DNA from: JACKNG01 sp040904625
Lineage (GTDB): Bacteria; Pseudomonadota; Gammaproteobacteria; Ga0077536
Reading direction: 5' to 3'
Assembly (NCBI GenBank): GCA_040904625.1
Contig: JBBDTC010000001.1
Coordinates: 1 to 64,000 of the forward strand
DNA length: 64,000 nucleotides
The notes under the pieces: generated by a model
The model's input: only the letters and a program-made list of their open reading frames with translations
What the model was told of the DNA's origin: nothing
The model's database searches: none
Made by a program: the position numbers and the translations under genes
In this document: positions 24,959 through 32,275 of the stretch, in pieces
How positions within the stretch are numbered: the stretch's first letter is position 1
Layout: each line of letters begins with the position of its first letter

Positions 24959-25732
24959 CTACTCAGTGCTGGCGGTACGACGCCGGGCCAGGCGCCGGTT
25001 CCACTCGGCCAGATTGTGCAGCGGATCCTTGACGTAGTGGCTGGCCTTCATCAGTCGCAGGATCCCTGCATTGACCCAGCGTCCCGTCCGGTCCATTGGC
25101 CGATCGATATCGATGAACAGTACTGCACGGTGCTCCGTCGTGTCATTGGCGACTTCGTGCTCGTAAGTATCATCGAAGAGCACGCAGGCGCCTTCGCGCC
25201 AATGGTAGATTTCCTTGTCGACACGAATCCAGCAGCGTTCGCGCGCAGCAGGTACGCGCAGGCCGAGATGGCAACGCACCAACGCTCGCGTCGGACCGCG
25301 GTGTGCGGGTATGTGATAACCAGGAGACAGGATCGAGAACCAGGCATTGAGTAGCCCGGGTAGGGCGGCGAGCGCAGCGGCAGTCTGCGGGCATGCCGAA
25401 CAATTCGGTTCCACGGGTTGGCCAAAGATGAAAAGCGCATACGTTTTCCACTGGTCCCCTTTCGAGATGCGGGCCTGGTCAGGCGATATCTGATGGAAGG
25501 CCGGAATGTCCTCGGGATGCGTCCACACCTGGTCGAACTCGGCGCGGATGCCCGGCCATGCCGCTTCCAGGCGCGGCACCCAGTCGAATGTCGAATTGGG
25601 CAGAAAAGGGGTTGTCGGGATCGAGGAATGACGCGCCTGGAACTCCGTCAGCCGACGCAGGAAGCGTTTGCCAGCGCGATGCGCGGTGGTGCGGCGCCAA
25701 CGCCGCCAGCGCGAAGGGGTGTCATTGTTCAC
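24959..25732 (-). CDS. Aspartyl/asparaginyl beta-hydroxylase-like (LpxO family) dioxygenase
   Basis: Fe(II)/2-oxoglutarate enzyme of PF05118 type, 257 residues. The two iron ligands fit His155 (LVRCHLGLRVP) and His192 (LFDDTYEHEVAND). SPGYHIPAHRGPTRA, before the first ligand, and HRAVLFIDIDRP, after the second, are the family's 2-oxoglutarate side. The N-terminus is very basic (RWRRWRRTTAHRAGKRFLRR), suited to membrane contact. In this family LpxO 2-hydroxylates a lipid A acyl chain. Here, between bcerS and the Lpt-like genes, hydroxylation of the ceramide acyl chain or base is a reasonable inference. The GTG start at 25732 overlaps the upstream gene by 11 bp. Confidence 0.82.
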   Translation of the reverse strand: MNNDTPSRWRRWRRTTAHRAGKRFLRRLTEFQARHSSIPTTPFLPNSTFDWVPRLEAAWPGIRAEFDQVWTHPEDIPAFHQISPDQARISKGDQWKTYALFIFGQPVEPNCSACPQTAAALAALPGLLNAWFSILSPGYHIPAHRGPTRALVRCHLGLRVPAARERCWIRVDKEIYHWREGACVLFDDTYEHEVANDTTEHRAVLFIDIDRPMDRTGRWVNAGILRLMKASHYVKDPLHNLAEWNRRLARRRTASTE

Positions 25733-26513
25733 AGAGTATCCTTTCGGCGAGAGCGAGATCGGCGCCGGAGTCGACGTCGACAGCCGCACGCGGATTGTCG
25801 ATCACGACCCAGCTGATGTCAGCCCCGGTGCGTCGCGAGAGTTCGAGGAAGGCGTCGGCACGATCGAGCCTGCCGCTCAAATAGCGCAGCAGCGCGCCGC
25901 TCCCCAACTGCCGGGCGATACGCCACGGGCGCTTGCGGTTCGCTTCGACGCCTTGCCAGAATTCCAGGGCTGCAAGCGCCTGCGGGCTGCGCAGCAAGTA
26001 GAGGTTGGCGCCACAACAGGCGCCGTCGTGGAAGCGCAGCAGGGTCCGCCGTGATTCCGGCCATGCCGCTCGTATAAGGGCGTAGGGGACGATGCCGACG
26101 ATCAGATCAGCCTGCAGGCTCAGCGCCTCAGTGCAGAAATGATCGATGAGTTCCGATGTCAACAGCGCGTGATCGCCTGCCGTCAATAAGAATGGATAAC
26201 GGTCGAGGTGTCGTGCGGCATCGAGCGCGCTCGCCGAAGGTCCTGCTGCCGGCTCCCGCCAGGCGAAATCGCCTGCATCGAGCAAGCGGCTGATGACGGC
26301 CGAGCCATCGACGACCTCGTGCGCAGGGCCGACCAGCAAACCGCCGTCGATGCAGCGACTCGAACGCAGTGCGCCGATGACATGTTCGAGGCAGGTTTGC
26401 CCGGCAAGCTCCACGAGGACGCCGGCCGCTACGCCACGAGAACGGGCCAGTGCGCTGCCGCCCGGGCGCTCGCCGGCGAGTACGATTGCCGGCATGGTTC
26501 GGTCCGCACTCAT
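25722..26513 (-). CDS. MobA-like NTP transferase of the ceramide locus
   Basis: 263-residue GT-A fold nucleotidyltransferase. It begins MPAIVLAGERPGGSALARSRG, a variant of the LAGGxGxR nucleotide loop, and continues with LVELAGQTCLEHVIGAL and FLLTAGDHALLTSELI, where GD is the metal-binding acidic position. The C-terminus (WVVIDNPRAAVDVDSGADLALAERIL) is the standard end of MobA/IspD-like enzymes. ATG 26513 is preferred to the GTG three codons upstream. It lies 21 bp after bcerS and overlaps the hydroxylase gene. It may activate a headgroup precursor (for example an NDP-alcohol or NDP-sugar) for the sphingolipid; the substrate is unknown. Confidence 0.72.
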   Translation of the reverse strand: MSADRTMPAIVLAGERPGGSALARSRGVAAGVLVELAGQTCLEHVIGALRSSRCIDGGLLVGPAHEVVDGSAVISRLLDAGDFAWREPAAGPSASALDAARHLDRYPFLLTAGDHALLTSELIDHFCTEALSLQADLIVGIVPYALIRAAWPESRRTLLRFHDGACCGANLYLLRSPQALAALEFWQGVEANRKRPWRIARQLGSGALLRYLSGRLDRADAFLELSRRTGADISWVVIDNPRAAVDVDSGADLALAERILCEQ

Positions 26514-26534
26514 CGTTTGCACCGGGCGGATCGT

Positions 26535-27680
26535 TCAGGTGAGTGCTTTCTCATATACTCTGTAGCGCTTCGATTCCCGTCCGCCGAGCGTGGCGATGAT
26601 GTTCTTCATCGCTTCGTTGCTCTCGAGTATCCATGACATCTCGACTTCTTCCAGTCCCATCCTCAGCCCGGGCTCACGCAGCGCTTCGACGACCGACAAA
26701 GCCAGTCCCGGACCATAGCGGGTGCGATGGAGGCGTTGCCGCACGCCCATCAGCGGGATCCGCGCCGTGCGGGGATAGCCGAACTTGAGTCGTTTAATCA
26801 GTTTCAACCAACCGAATGGCAGCAGCCGGCCATCGAGATCGGCGATGACTTCGTTGACGTTCGGCAGCAGTACGATAAAAGCGACCGGCTCTCCTTTCAT
26901 CTCCGCAATCTGGATGAAATCGGGCGGGATGATCATCAGCATCTCGTGGCCGATGGTGCGAAATTCGTCTTTCGTAAATGGGACGAAGCCCCAGTTACCG
27001 GCCCAGGCATCATTGAATATATCGCGCAGAATCTCGAGATCGCGGTCTTTTTGCCGTGGCTCGATCGGACGAATGATGACCTCGCGTTTGAGCCGAGCGT
27101 AGAGCGAAGCCATTACCTGCGGCGGTGAGAAATCCGCCCGAATCAGATAGGCGAGCATATCCGCAGCTTTGGCGTAGCCGTGCTGCTCGAGGCTACGTCC
27201 GTAATAGGGGTGGGCATGGGTCATCATGAAAAAGGGCGGCGTATCGAAGCCGTCGACGAGAAGGCCGACTTCCTGATTGATGTTCAACCCGAACGGGCCG
27301 CGCGCCCGCTGCATGCCGCGCTCAATCAGCCAACGCTCGGCGACCTCGAGCAGCGCGCCGCAGGTGCGCTCATCGTCAGGAGCGTCGAAATAACCGAAGA
27401 AGCCGGTCGCATCATCGTAGCGATCGAGATGGAGCCGATCGATCTGCGCGGTAATACGTCCGACTGCCTTGTGGCCGCGGTAGGCCACCCAGCCCTGCCA
27501 GTCGAGATGGGCGAACACGGGCTGTTTCGGGGATAGCGCTTCTTTGCGCTCGAACAGCAGCGGTGGGATCCAGTGCGGATCGTCGCGAAAAAGTGCCCAT
27601 GGCACGCGCACGAAATCCTTGAGCGTGCGGCGGTCCGTGACTGGGCGGAGGTGGAGGTCAGCGCCTCGCATATCGTTCAT
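26535..27680 (-). CDS. bcerS: Bacterial ceramide synthase (GNAT-like N-acyltransferase)
   Basis: 381 residues. The opening RRTLKDFVRVPWALFRDDPHWIPPLLFERKEAL is diagnostic of the large GNAT-fold family to which Caulobacter bCerS belongs. So are VAYRGHKAVGRITAQIDRLH, GFFGYFDAPDD, RGPFGLNINQEVGLLVDGFDTPPFFMM with HPYYGRSLEQHGY, and the C-terminal EEVEMSWILESNEAMKNIIATLGG. The enzyme N-acylates the sphingoid base to (dihydro)ceramide. It heads a minus-strand operon with the NTP transferase and hydroxylase genes and is divergent from a cupin gene. With FAAL, ACP, SPT and the SDR it completes the known bacterial ceramide pathway. Proteins of this family also occur outside sphingolipid loci, so the name rests partly on context. 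Confidence 0.85.
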   Translation of the reverse strand: MNDMRGADLHLRPVTDRRTLKDFVRVPWALFRDDPHWIPPLLFERKEALSPKQPVFAHLDWQGWVAYRGHKAVGRITAQIDRLHLDRYDDATGFFGYFDAPDDERTCGALLEVAERWLIERGMQRARGPFGLNINQEVGLLVDGFDTPPFFMMTHAHPYYGRSLEQHGYAKAADMLAYLIRADFSPPQVMASLYARLKREVIIRPIEPRQKDRDLEILRDIFNDAWAGNWGFVPFTKDEFRTIGHEMLMIIPPDFIQIAEMKGEPVAFIVLLPNVNEVIADLDGRLLPFGWLKLIKRLKFGYPRTARIPLMGVRQRLHRTRYGPGLALSVVEALREPGLRMGLEEVEMSWILESNEAMKNIIATLGGRESKRYRVYEKALT

Positions 27681-27835
27681 AGAATCAGGTCCGAACGGCC
27701 CTGGCGGCCTGGCGAGGCGGCATGGTAGCCAATGCGCGAGTGGGTGGGAACCGCCATGCGCGGCACCGCCCGAAGCCCGTCGGCCTGCGCCCTGGCTGCT
27801 TTATACTACGGGCCTCAATCAACGAGGGGCGCACG

Positions 27836-28282
27836 ATGAAACCTAAAGTCCAGCAAGAGTATGTTCAGATCCAGGATCTCGAATGGCAGCCGTTCCCGGA
27901 GGCGTTCTCGGCTGGTGGGATTCGCTGGAAACTGCTCCACGTCTCGCCCGAATTGGGCGCGTGGACGGCCATTTTCGATTGTCCGGCCGGATCTTCATTT
28001 GCCAGTCATATCCATGTCGGGCCAGGCGAATACCTGCTGACCAAGGGCAAGATGGAAGTGCGCGGCGGTGCGGACGAGGGGGGTGCGACGGCCTACGAAC
28101 TCGGCTACGGATACGAATCGTGCAATGCCCGGCACGACAAGACCCATTTCCCGATCGAGAGCGAATTCTACATGACCTTTCTGGGGCCTCTGCAGTTCAT
28201 CAACGCCGATGGCAGCCCCCGTGCCGTAGTCGGCTGGGAGCAGGCACAGGAACTGTGGGCTGCGCAGACCGGGACGGCCTGA
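27836..28282 (+). CDS. Cupin-domain protein
   Basis: 148-residue single-domain cupin. Motif 1 is SFASHIHVGPGEYLLTKGKMEV, with two histidines and a glutamate suited to metal binding. Motif 2 is degenerate around ESCNARHDKTHFPIESEF, and the tail reads FLGPLQFINADGS. It resembles the acetylacetone-cleaving/ChrR-like cupin group, but substrate and role are unknown. ATG 27836 follows GAGGGG at good spacing, and TATACT lies about 30 bases upstream. It is transcribed away from bcerS and has no partner downstream. Confidence 0.8.
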   Translation: MKPKVQQEYVQIQDLEWQPFPEAFSAGGIRWKLLHVSPELGAWTAIFDCPAGSSFASHIHVGPGEYLLTKGKMEVRGGADEGGATAYELGYGYESCNARHDKTHFPIESEFYMTFLGPLQFINADGSPRAVVGWEQAQELWAAQTGTA

Positions 28283-28576
28283 AGCAATACGACAGGATGG
28301 CCGACGCAAACGGCTGTGTCCCGCGACGCGGCACGCGGACTTGCAATACGAGATGACTCTGCCGCAATTGCCTTTGCGCTCGTGTACGGGACATGGCTGC
28401 GCAGCCGCTTTTGCAAGCTTCCTTTACATTCGGCTACCCCTGAGCGGCCGCTGCAGCGTTGCGTTTTCTGGGGCAGCCTCATTATTCCTGGCGAAACGCG
28501 CGTGCTGGCCCCCACTCAGAAGCACCCTCGGTGCTGACAAGAGAATGAAAAGCGCAAGTCTCCCAAGAACATTACG
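28283..28576. other. Intergenic region at the left edge of the denitrification island
   Basis: No coding frame is supported. A perfect hairpin AGCACC-CTC-GGTGCT at 28521-28535 may end transcription from either side, although no T-run follows. GC content begins to fall here toward norR. Confidence 0.5.
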
Positions 28577-30118
28577 TTACTCAATATTCAATCTCTTTAG
28601 TTGACGAACGAAGTTGCCGCGATCAATTCCGAACGATCTTGCTGTAGCAGCTTTATTGCCCTTGTGATGATTCAACCGGGATCGAATCAGTTGGCGTTTA
28701 TAGTCATCGATGGCCTCATTCAGAGGAATGTCAATAGGTGGGGCGGCATGCTTGGCTAATAGCGGTGAACATCCATTCGAAAGTGCTTCCAGTCCAAAGT
28801 GGGTTACATCCAACTCGACAATCTTGCTCGTATCCTGGCCGTCGCTTACGGCACGAATTACCGCTCTTGACAAGGTGTGTTCAAGTTCCCGTATATTTCC
28901 CGGCCATTTCGATTTGACCAGCCATCGTTTGGCCGCATTGCTCAGCCGGACACCTCTAACCCCCATGCGCCTGTGGTCTCTTTCTAGAATGTAGCCGGCG
29001 AGAGGCAGAATATCGTCAGGGCGGTCCCTAAGAGGAGGGAGAACCAGGGGGTAGACACTGAGGCGATGGTATAAATCGGGTCGGAAGCGCCCCTCGGCAA
29101 TCGCTTTCTTCAAGTCTCTGTTGGTGGCGGCAATCAAGCGAACATCTACCCGGTGGTGCTTGTCGCTGCCAATGCGTTGAATCTCGCCATTTTGCAAGGC
29201 ACGTAGCAGTTTGGACTGCACAGTAATGGGTAGCTCACCTACTTCATCAAGGAATAGCGTACCTTCGTTAGCTAGTTCAAATTTGCCTGCGCGGTTCTCT
29301 GTAGCTCCGGAGAAAGCCCCCTTTATATGGCCGAAAAGCTCACTTTCAGCCAAAGACTCGGGCAGGGCAGCACAATTCACGTACACCATCGGTTCTTGAG
29401 CTCTGCCGGAATGGCGGTGTACATAGTTTGCAATCAACTCCTTTCCTACACCTGTTTCTCCAAGAACCAGAACTGTCAGATCCGAAGCAGCCACGGTTTT
29501 GGCTTCTTTCATAAGCTGAACCATTTCGCGGCTTTCACTGATAATGTCCGTTGAAACGGCATGTGCCGTTTGACTTAGTATAATTTTCTGTTGTCTTGCA
29601 AGTTGTTCTTCAAGCCGATGAATCCAGGTCGCGGCTCTGACTGTGGCTGATGCGACACCAAGAAAAGCTTCAAAAATATCCAAGTCAAAATCATCAAAAG
29701 CGTTCGGGTTTAGGGCATCTAGGGTGACGACTCCCCAAGGCGTGTCGTCTATGTATAACGTGGCTCCCATGCAGTCATGCACGTAGAGGTGATCCCTGGC
29801 GTTTTCAATGAGACCGTCATAAGGGTCGGGCAACTCGGATTCTGCCGCAAACCTTACGGGCTTACGGCTATCGACTATCTGAGCGAGTCGAGGGTGATTC
29901 TGGATTACAAATCGCCTGCCCATGGTGTCGGAACTCAACCCCTGGGTGGCACGGGGTATTAACAGGCGGCCCTCTTTTTCAAGCAGAGCGATTGCATCAC
30001 AGGGGAAATTCCTGCGTATAACCTCCAGAAGCCGTTGGAATCTGATTTCTCTCGGCATGAATTGCGACAGATCGGCAACCACAGTGGCCATATCAAAAAA
30101 AACTGTATGCGATGTCAT
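28577..30118 (-). CDS. norR: NorR-type nitric-oxide-responsive sigma-54 activator
   Basis: 513 residues. The N-terminal GAF domain (about 25-165) keeps the residues proposed to hold the NO-sensing non-haem iron in NorR (LPDPYDG aspartates, Cys116 in VHDCMG, Asp134 in TLDA). The AAA+ domain has Walker A GETGVGKE (220-227), Walker B FLDEV (289-293) and the sigma-54 contact loop as GAFSGA (267-272) instead of GAFTGA. A Fis-type HTH ends the protein (NKAATARSFGIDRGNFVRQL). Codon use is more AT-rich than in the flanking genes. It is divergent from nirK, with inverted repeats and a sigma-54 promoter between, so nirK and its partners are the likely NO-induced targets. No norB or norV is in the window. 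Confidence 0.92.
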   Translation of the reverse strand: MTSHTVFFDMATVVADLSQFMPREIRFQRLLEVIRRNFPCDAIALLEKEGRLLIPRATQGLSSDTMGRRFVIQNHPRLAQIVDSRKPVRFAAESELPDPYDGLIENARDHLYVHDCMGATLYIDDTPWGVVTLDALNPNAFDDFDLDIFEAFLGVASATVRAATWIHRLEEQLARQQKIILSQTAHAVSTDIISESREMVQLMKEAKTVAASDLTVLVLGETGVGKELIANYVHRHSGRAQEPMVYVNCAALPESLAESELFGHIKGAFSGATENRAGKFELANEGTLFLDEVGELPITVQSKLLRALQNGEIQRIGSDKHHRVDVRLIAATNRDLKKAIAEGRFRPDLYHRLSVYPLVLPPLRDRPDDILPLAGYILERDHRRMGVRGVRLSNAAKRWLVKSKWPGNIRELEHTLSRAVIRAVSDGQDTSKIVELDVTHFGLEALSNGCSPLLAKHAAPPIDIPLNEAIDDYKRQLIRSRLNHHKGNKAATARSFGIDRGNFVRQLKRLNIE

Positions 30119-30131
30119 AATGTCTCATGTG

Positions 30132-30170
30132 TGTCAAAAAGACATGAAATAAATCATGTCATATTGTCAT
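30132..30170. promoter_or_regulatory. Inverted repeats, probable NorR enhancer sites
   Basis: TGTCAAAAAGACA (30132-30144), GACATGA-6-TCATGTC (30141-30160) and a GTCAT direct pair (30158-30170) lie in a row 40-80 bases upstream of the sigma-54 promoter. This matches the clustered GTCA-type sites of NorR enhancers. They also sit just upstream of norR, allowing autoregulation. Confidence 0.65.
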
Positions 30171-30209
30171 TGTATGATTGCAACTAAATGAAATGCAAAG
30201 AAAATAATC

Positions 30210-30225
30210 CTGGCATGATTTTAGC
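30210..30225 (+). promoter_or_regulatory. Sigma-54 promoter of the nirK operon
   Basis: CTGGCATGATTTTAGC has the invariant GG (30212-30213) and GC (30224-30225) separated by exactly 10 bases, fitting the -24/-12 consensus TGGCAC-N5-TTGC. The nirK start codon is 37 bases downstream. Confidence 0.8.
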
Positions 30226-30261
30226 GATGTTTACGGAAGAACATACAAAAGGGCATCAACA

Positions 30262-31200
30262 ATGAAGGCGTTTTTCAAACACATTCTCCTCGCCACTGCA
30301 GTCCTCGCCTCTCCAGTAATTTTCGCGGAAGCCATCAAAGTGGACATGACCGTCAAAGAAGTGGATGTGGTGGTGGACAATGCCGGCACCACGCAACGCA
30401 TGTGGACGTATAACGGCACTATCCCCGGTCCGCTGGTGCGGGTGAAAGAAGGAGATGTGGTGGACTTCACGCTGTTTAACGATCCGGACAACGAACAAAG
30501 TCATTCCATGGATTTTCACGCCGCCCGGGCAGACGTCCTCGACGAGTTCGAATCCATCAAGCCGGGAAAAACCAAACAATTCACCTTTGAAGCTGAATAC
30601 CCAGGGGTATTCATTTACCACTGTGGCTCCGACTCCATGGCAGAGCACATCGGCCGCGGCATGTACGGTGTGATCATCGTCGATCCCAAGGAGGGCTACA
30701 GTGAAAGTTTTCCGGAGCCTGACCGGGAGTATGTGCTCATACAGGGCGACTTGTTCGAAGCGGGCACCTCCGCTGACGACATGAAAATGGGCAACGGTTG
30801 GAAAGGGGTTCTCGTCAACGGCAGGCAATTCCACTACGACCCGGTCCATGATCCCAATGCCAGCCAGACCCTGGAAAGTAAGCCTGGTGAGCGGGTGCGC
30901 ATCCATTTCGTCAATGCCATGATCAATAGTTCCGCCGCCTTTCACCCCATCGCCGGTATCTGGGAACAGGTGTGGGATAACGGCAACCCGAAAAATATCG
31001 CCTGGGGACTGCAAACCGTTGAGGTCCCGCCCTCCCATGGCCTAACCCTTGACCTCATCAGTCCCGCCGACCGTGCCACCAATAACGCTCTGGTGGATCA
31101 CCGTATGAAGCACGCTTTGAACGGCGCCATCACAGTACTGATGAACCATGCCGATGCCGATAAAGACAAGGGCCGCGGCGACCAGCTTATCCTGCGCTGA
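30262..31200 (+). CDS. nirK: Copper nitrite reductase, class II (AniA-like)
   Basis: Periplasmic trimeric enzyme reducing nitrite to nitric oxide. 312 residues with a signal peptide (MKAFFKHILLATAVLASPVIFA). All ligands are present. Type 1 Cu: His81, Cys121, His129, Met134, in HSMDFH and YHCGSDSMAEHIGRGMYG; the seven-residue Cys-His spacing is that of class II. Type 2 Cu: His86, His120, His280 (LVDHRMKHALNG). The catalytic pair is Asp84 and His228 (FHPIAG). It is first in an operon with two cytochrome c genes and a multicopper oxidase, behind a sigma-54 promoter and divergent from norR. The same four-gene content occurs around nirK in Nitrosomonas europaea (ncgABC-nirK). Confidence 0.92.
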   Translation: MKAFFKHILLATAVLASPVIFAEAIKVDMTVKEVDVVVDNAGTTQRMWTYNGTIPGPLVRVKEGDVVDFTLFNDPDNEQSHSMDFHAARADVLDEFESIKPGKTKQFTFEAEYPGVFIYHCGSDSMAEHIGRGMYGVIIVDPKEGYSESFPEPDREYVLIQGDLFEAGTSADDMKMGNGWKGVLVNGRQFHYDPVHDPNASQTLESKPGERVRIHFVNAMINSSAAFHPIAGIWEQVWDNGNPKNIAWGLQTVEVPPSHGLTLDLISPADRATNNALVDHRMKHALNGAITVLMNHADADKDKGRGDQLILR

Positions 31201-31208
31201 GCGGGGGA

Positions 31209-31910
31209 ATGGACATGCAACGAATGAACTTGGCAGTCCTGCTGGTCGTTGCGGGGACGCTCCACTTCGGCGACGCAGTGGCTGGCGGCAAGGAGCTAGT
31301 AGAGGCCAACTGCACAGCGTGCCATACCCTTGAACGTCCCGACTACGACATGCTGGGACATGCGGAGCGCATCTCCCGCAAAGGCCCTCCTCTGTACTTC
31401 GCCGGCAATAAGTTCCAAGCCGCCTGGCTTGAAAGTTGGCTGAAGAATCCGGTGCGCATCCGCCCTGCCGGAGTATTCCCGCCCGCCGCGGTGAAAAGCA
31501 CCGGCGGCGGTGATGTGATAGACCCTGACGCATTGCAGGACCATCCCGTCCTCCCCGCACAGGAAGCACAGCAGGCTACCGAATATCTGATGAGTCTGCG
31601 CCCCAACGACGACCTGATCGCCGCAGTCAATTACGAATCCGGCACTATCGCCAAACGCATGGGCGAGCTCAATTTCACCAAGTTCAATGGTTGCGATGCT
31701 TGTCACAGCGATGGTCCTGGCTACGGCGGCTTGTCCGGTCCGGAACTACACACGGCCTGGCAACGCCTGCAGCCGAAATTCATCGCCTCATTCATCGCCA
31801 ACCCGGTGGCCTGGGATCCTCATAGCCTGATGCCGAGGACTGGTCTCAATGACAGTGCCGTGGAGCGACTCGCCAATTACTTGAAACTGATCGGGGAGGA
31901 GCAGCCATGA
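31209..31910 (+). CDS. Periplasmic diheme cytochrome c (NcgB-like)
   Basis: 233 residues, with a signal peptide (LAVLLVVAGTLHFGDAVAG) and two haem-binding motifs, CTACH near residue 35 and CDACH near residue 161. Candidate axial methionines include HSLMPRTG, close to the C-terminus. It is likely to pass electrons to NirK or to the multicopper oxidase. It starts 8 bases after nirK and overlaps the next cytochrome gene by 4 bp. The ATG at 31209 and one five codons later are both possible starts. Order and type match the diheme member of the Nitrosomonas nirK cluster; that assignment is by architecture. Confidence 0.85.
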   Translation: MDMQRMNLAVLLVVAGTLHFGDAVAGGKELVEANCTACHTLERPDYDMLGHAERISRKGPPLYFAGNKFQAAWLESWLKNPVRIRPAGVFPPAAVKSTGGGDVIDPDALQDHPVLPAQEAQQATEYLMSLRPNDDLIAAVNYESGTIAKRMGELNFTKFNGCDACHSDGPGYGGLSGPELHTAWQRLQPKFIASFIANPVAWDPHSLMPRTGLNDSAVERLANYLKLIGEEQP

Positions 31911-32275
31911 AAATTCCAGCAAATTTCTTTGCCATTCTGCTACTGGTGAGCGTCCTTTCTGCCCATGCAGAAGATGCCGCTCATGGGGACGTTCTTTACA
32001 AAATTTATTGCACTCAATGCCACGGGGTGGAGGGCAATGGCGACGGCATCAACGTCCCCGCAATGTCAGTTCAGCCCCGCAACCACCGTGATAGGGGGGA
32101 AATGTCGGCTCGCACCGATGCCGACTTGTTCAAGGCGGTAAAGGAAGGGGGTAAAAGCATCAACAAATCTGTACTTATGCCACCCTGGAGCGCCACCCTG
32201 AGCGACCATGACATCAACGCACTGGTTCGCTACATGCGGCAACTGTGCTGCCAGTCTGGAGACGGATTACCATGA
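31907..32275 (+). CDS. Small periplasmic monoheme cytochrome c (NcgC-like)
   Basis: 122 residues: a signal peptide (FFAILLLVSVLSAHA), then a single class I cytochrome c domain with CTQCHGVEGNGDG and a methionine ligand in SVLMPPWSATLSDHDINALVRYM. It is probably an electron shuttle for the adjacent copper enzymes. ATGA overlaps on both sides (with the diheme cytochrome gene upstream and the oxidase gene downstream) show a translationally coupled operon. Confidence 0.88.
   Translation: MKIPANFFAILLLVSVLSAHAEDAAHGDVLYKIYCTQCHGVEGNGDGINVPAMSVQPRNHRDRGEMSARTDADLFKAVKEGGKSINKSVLMPPWSATLSDHDINALVRYMRQLCCQSGDGLP

Noticed and set aside
30262..31200. Idea that NirK lacks the catalytic His255
   Set aside because: Aligned to class II enzymes, the histidine is His228 in FHPIAG, with the active-site Ile two residues on; the site is intact.
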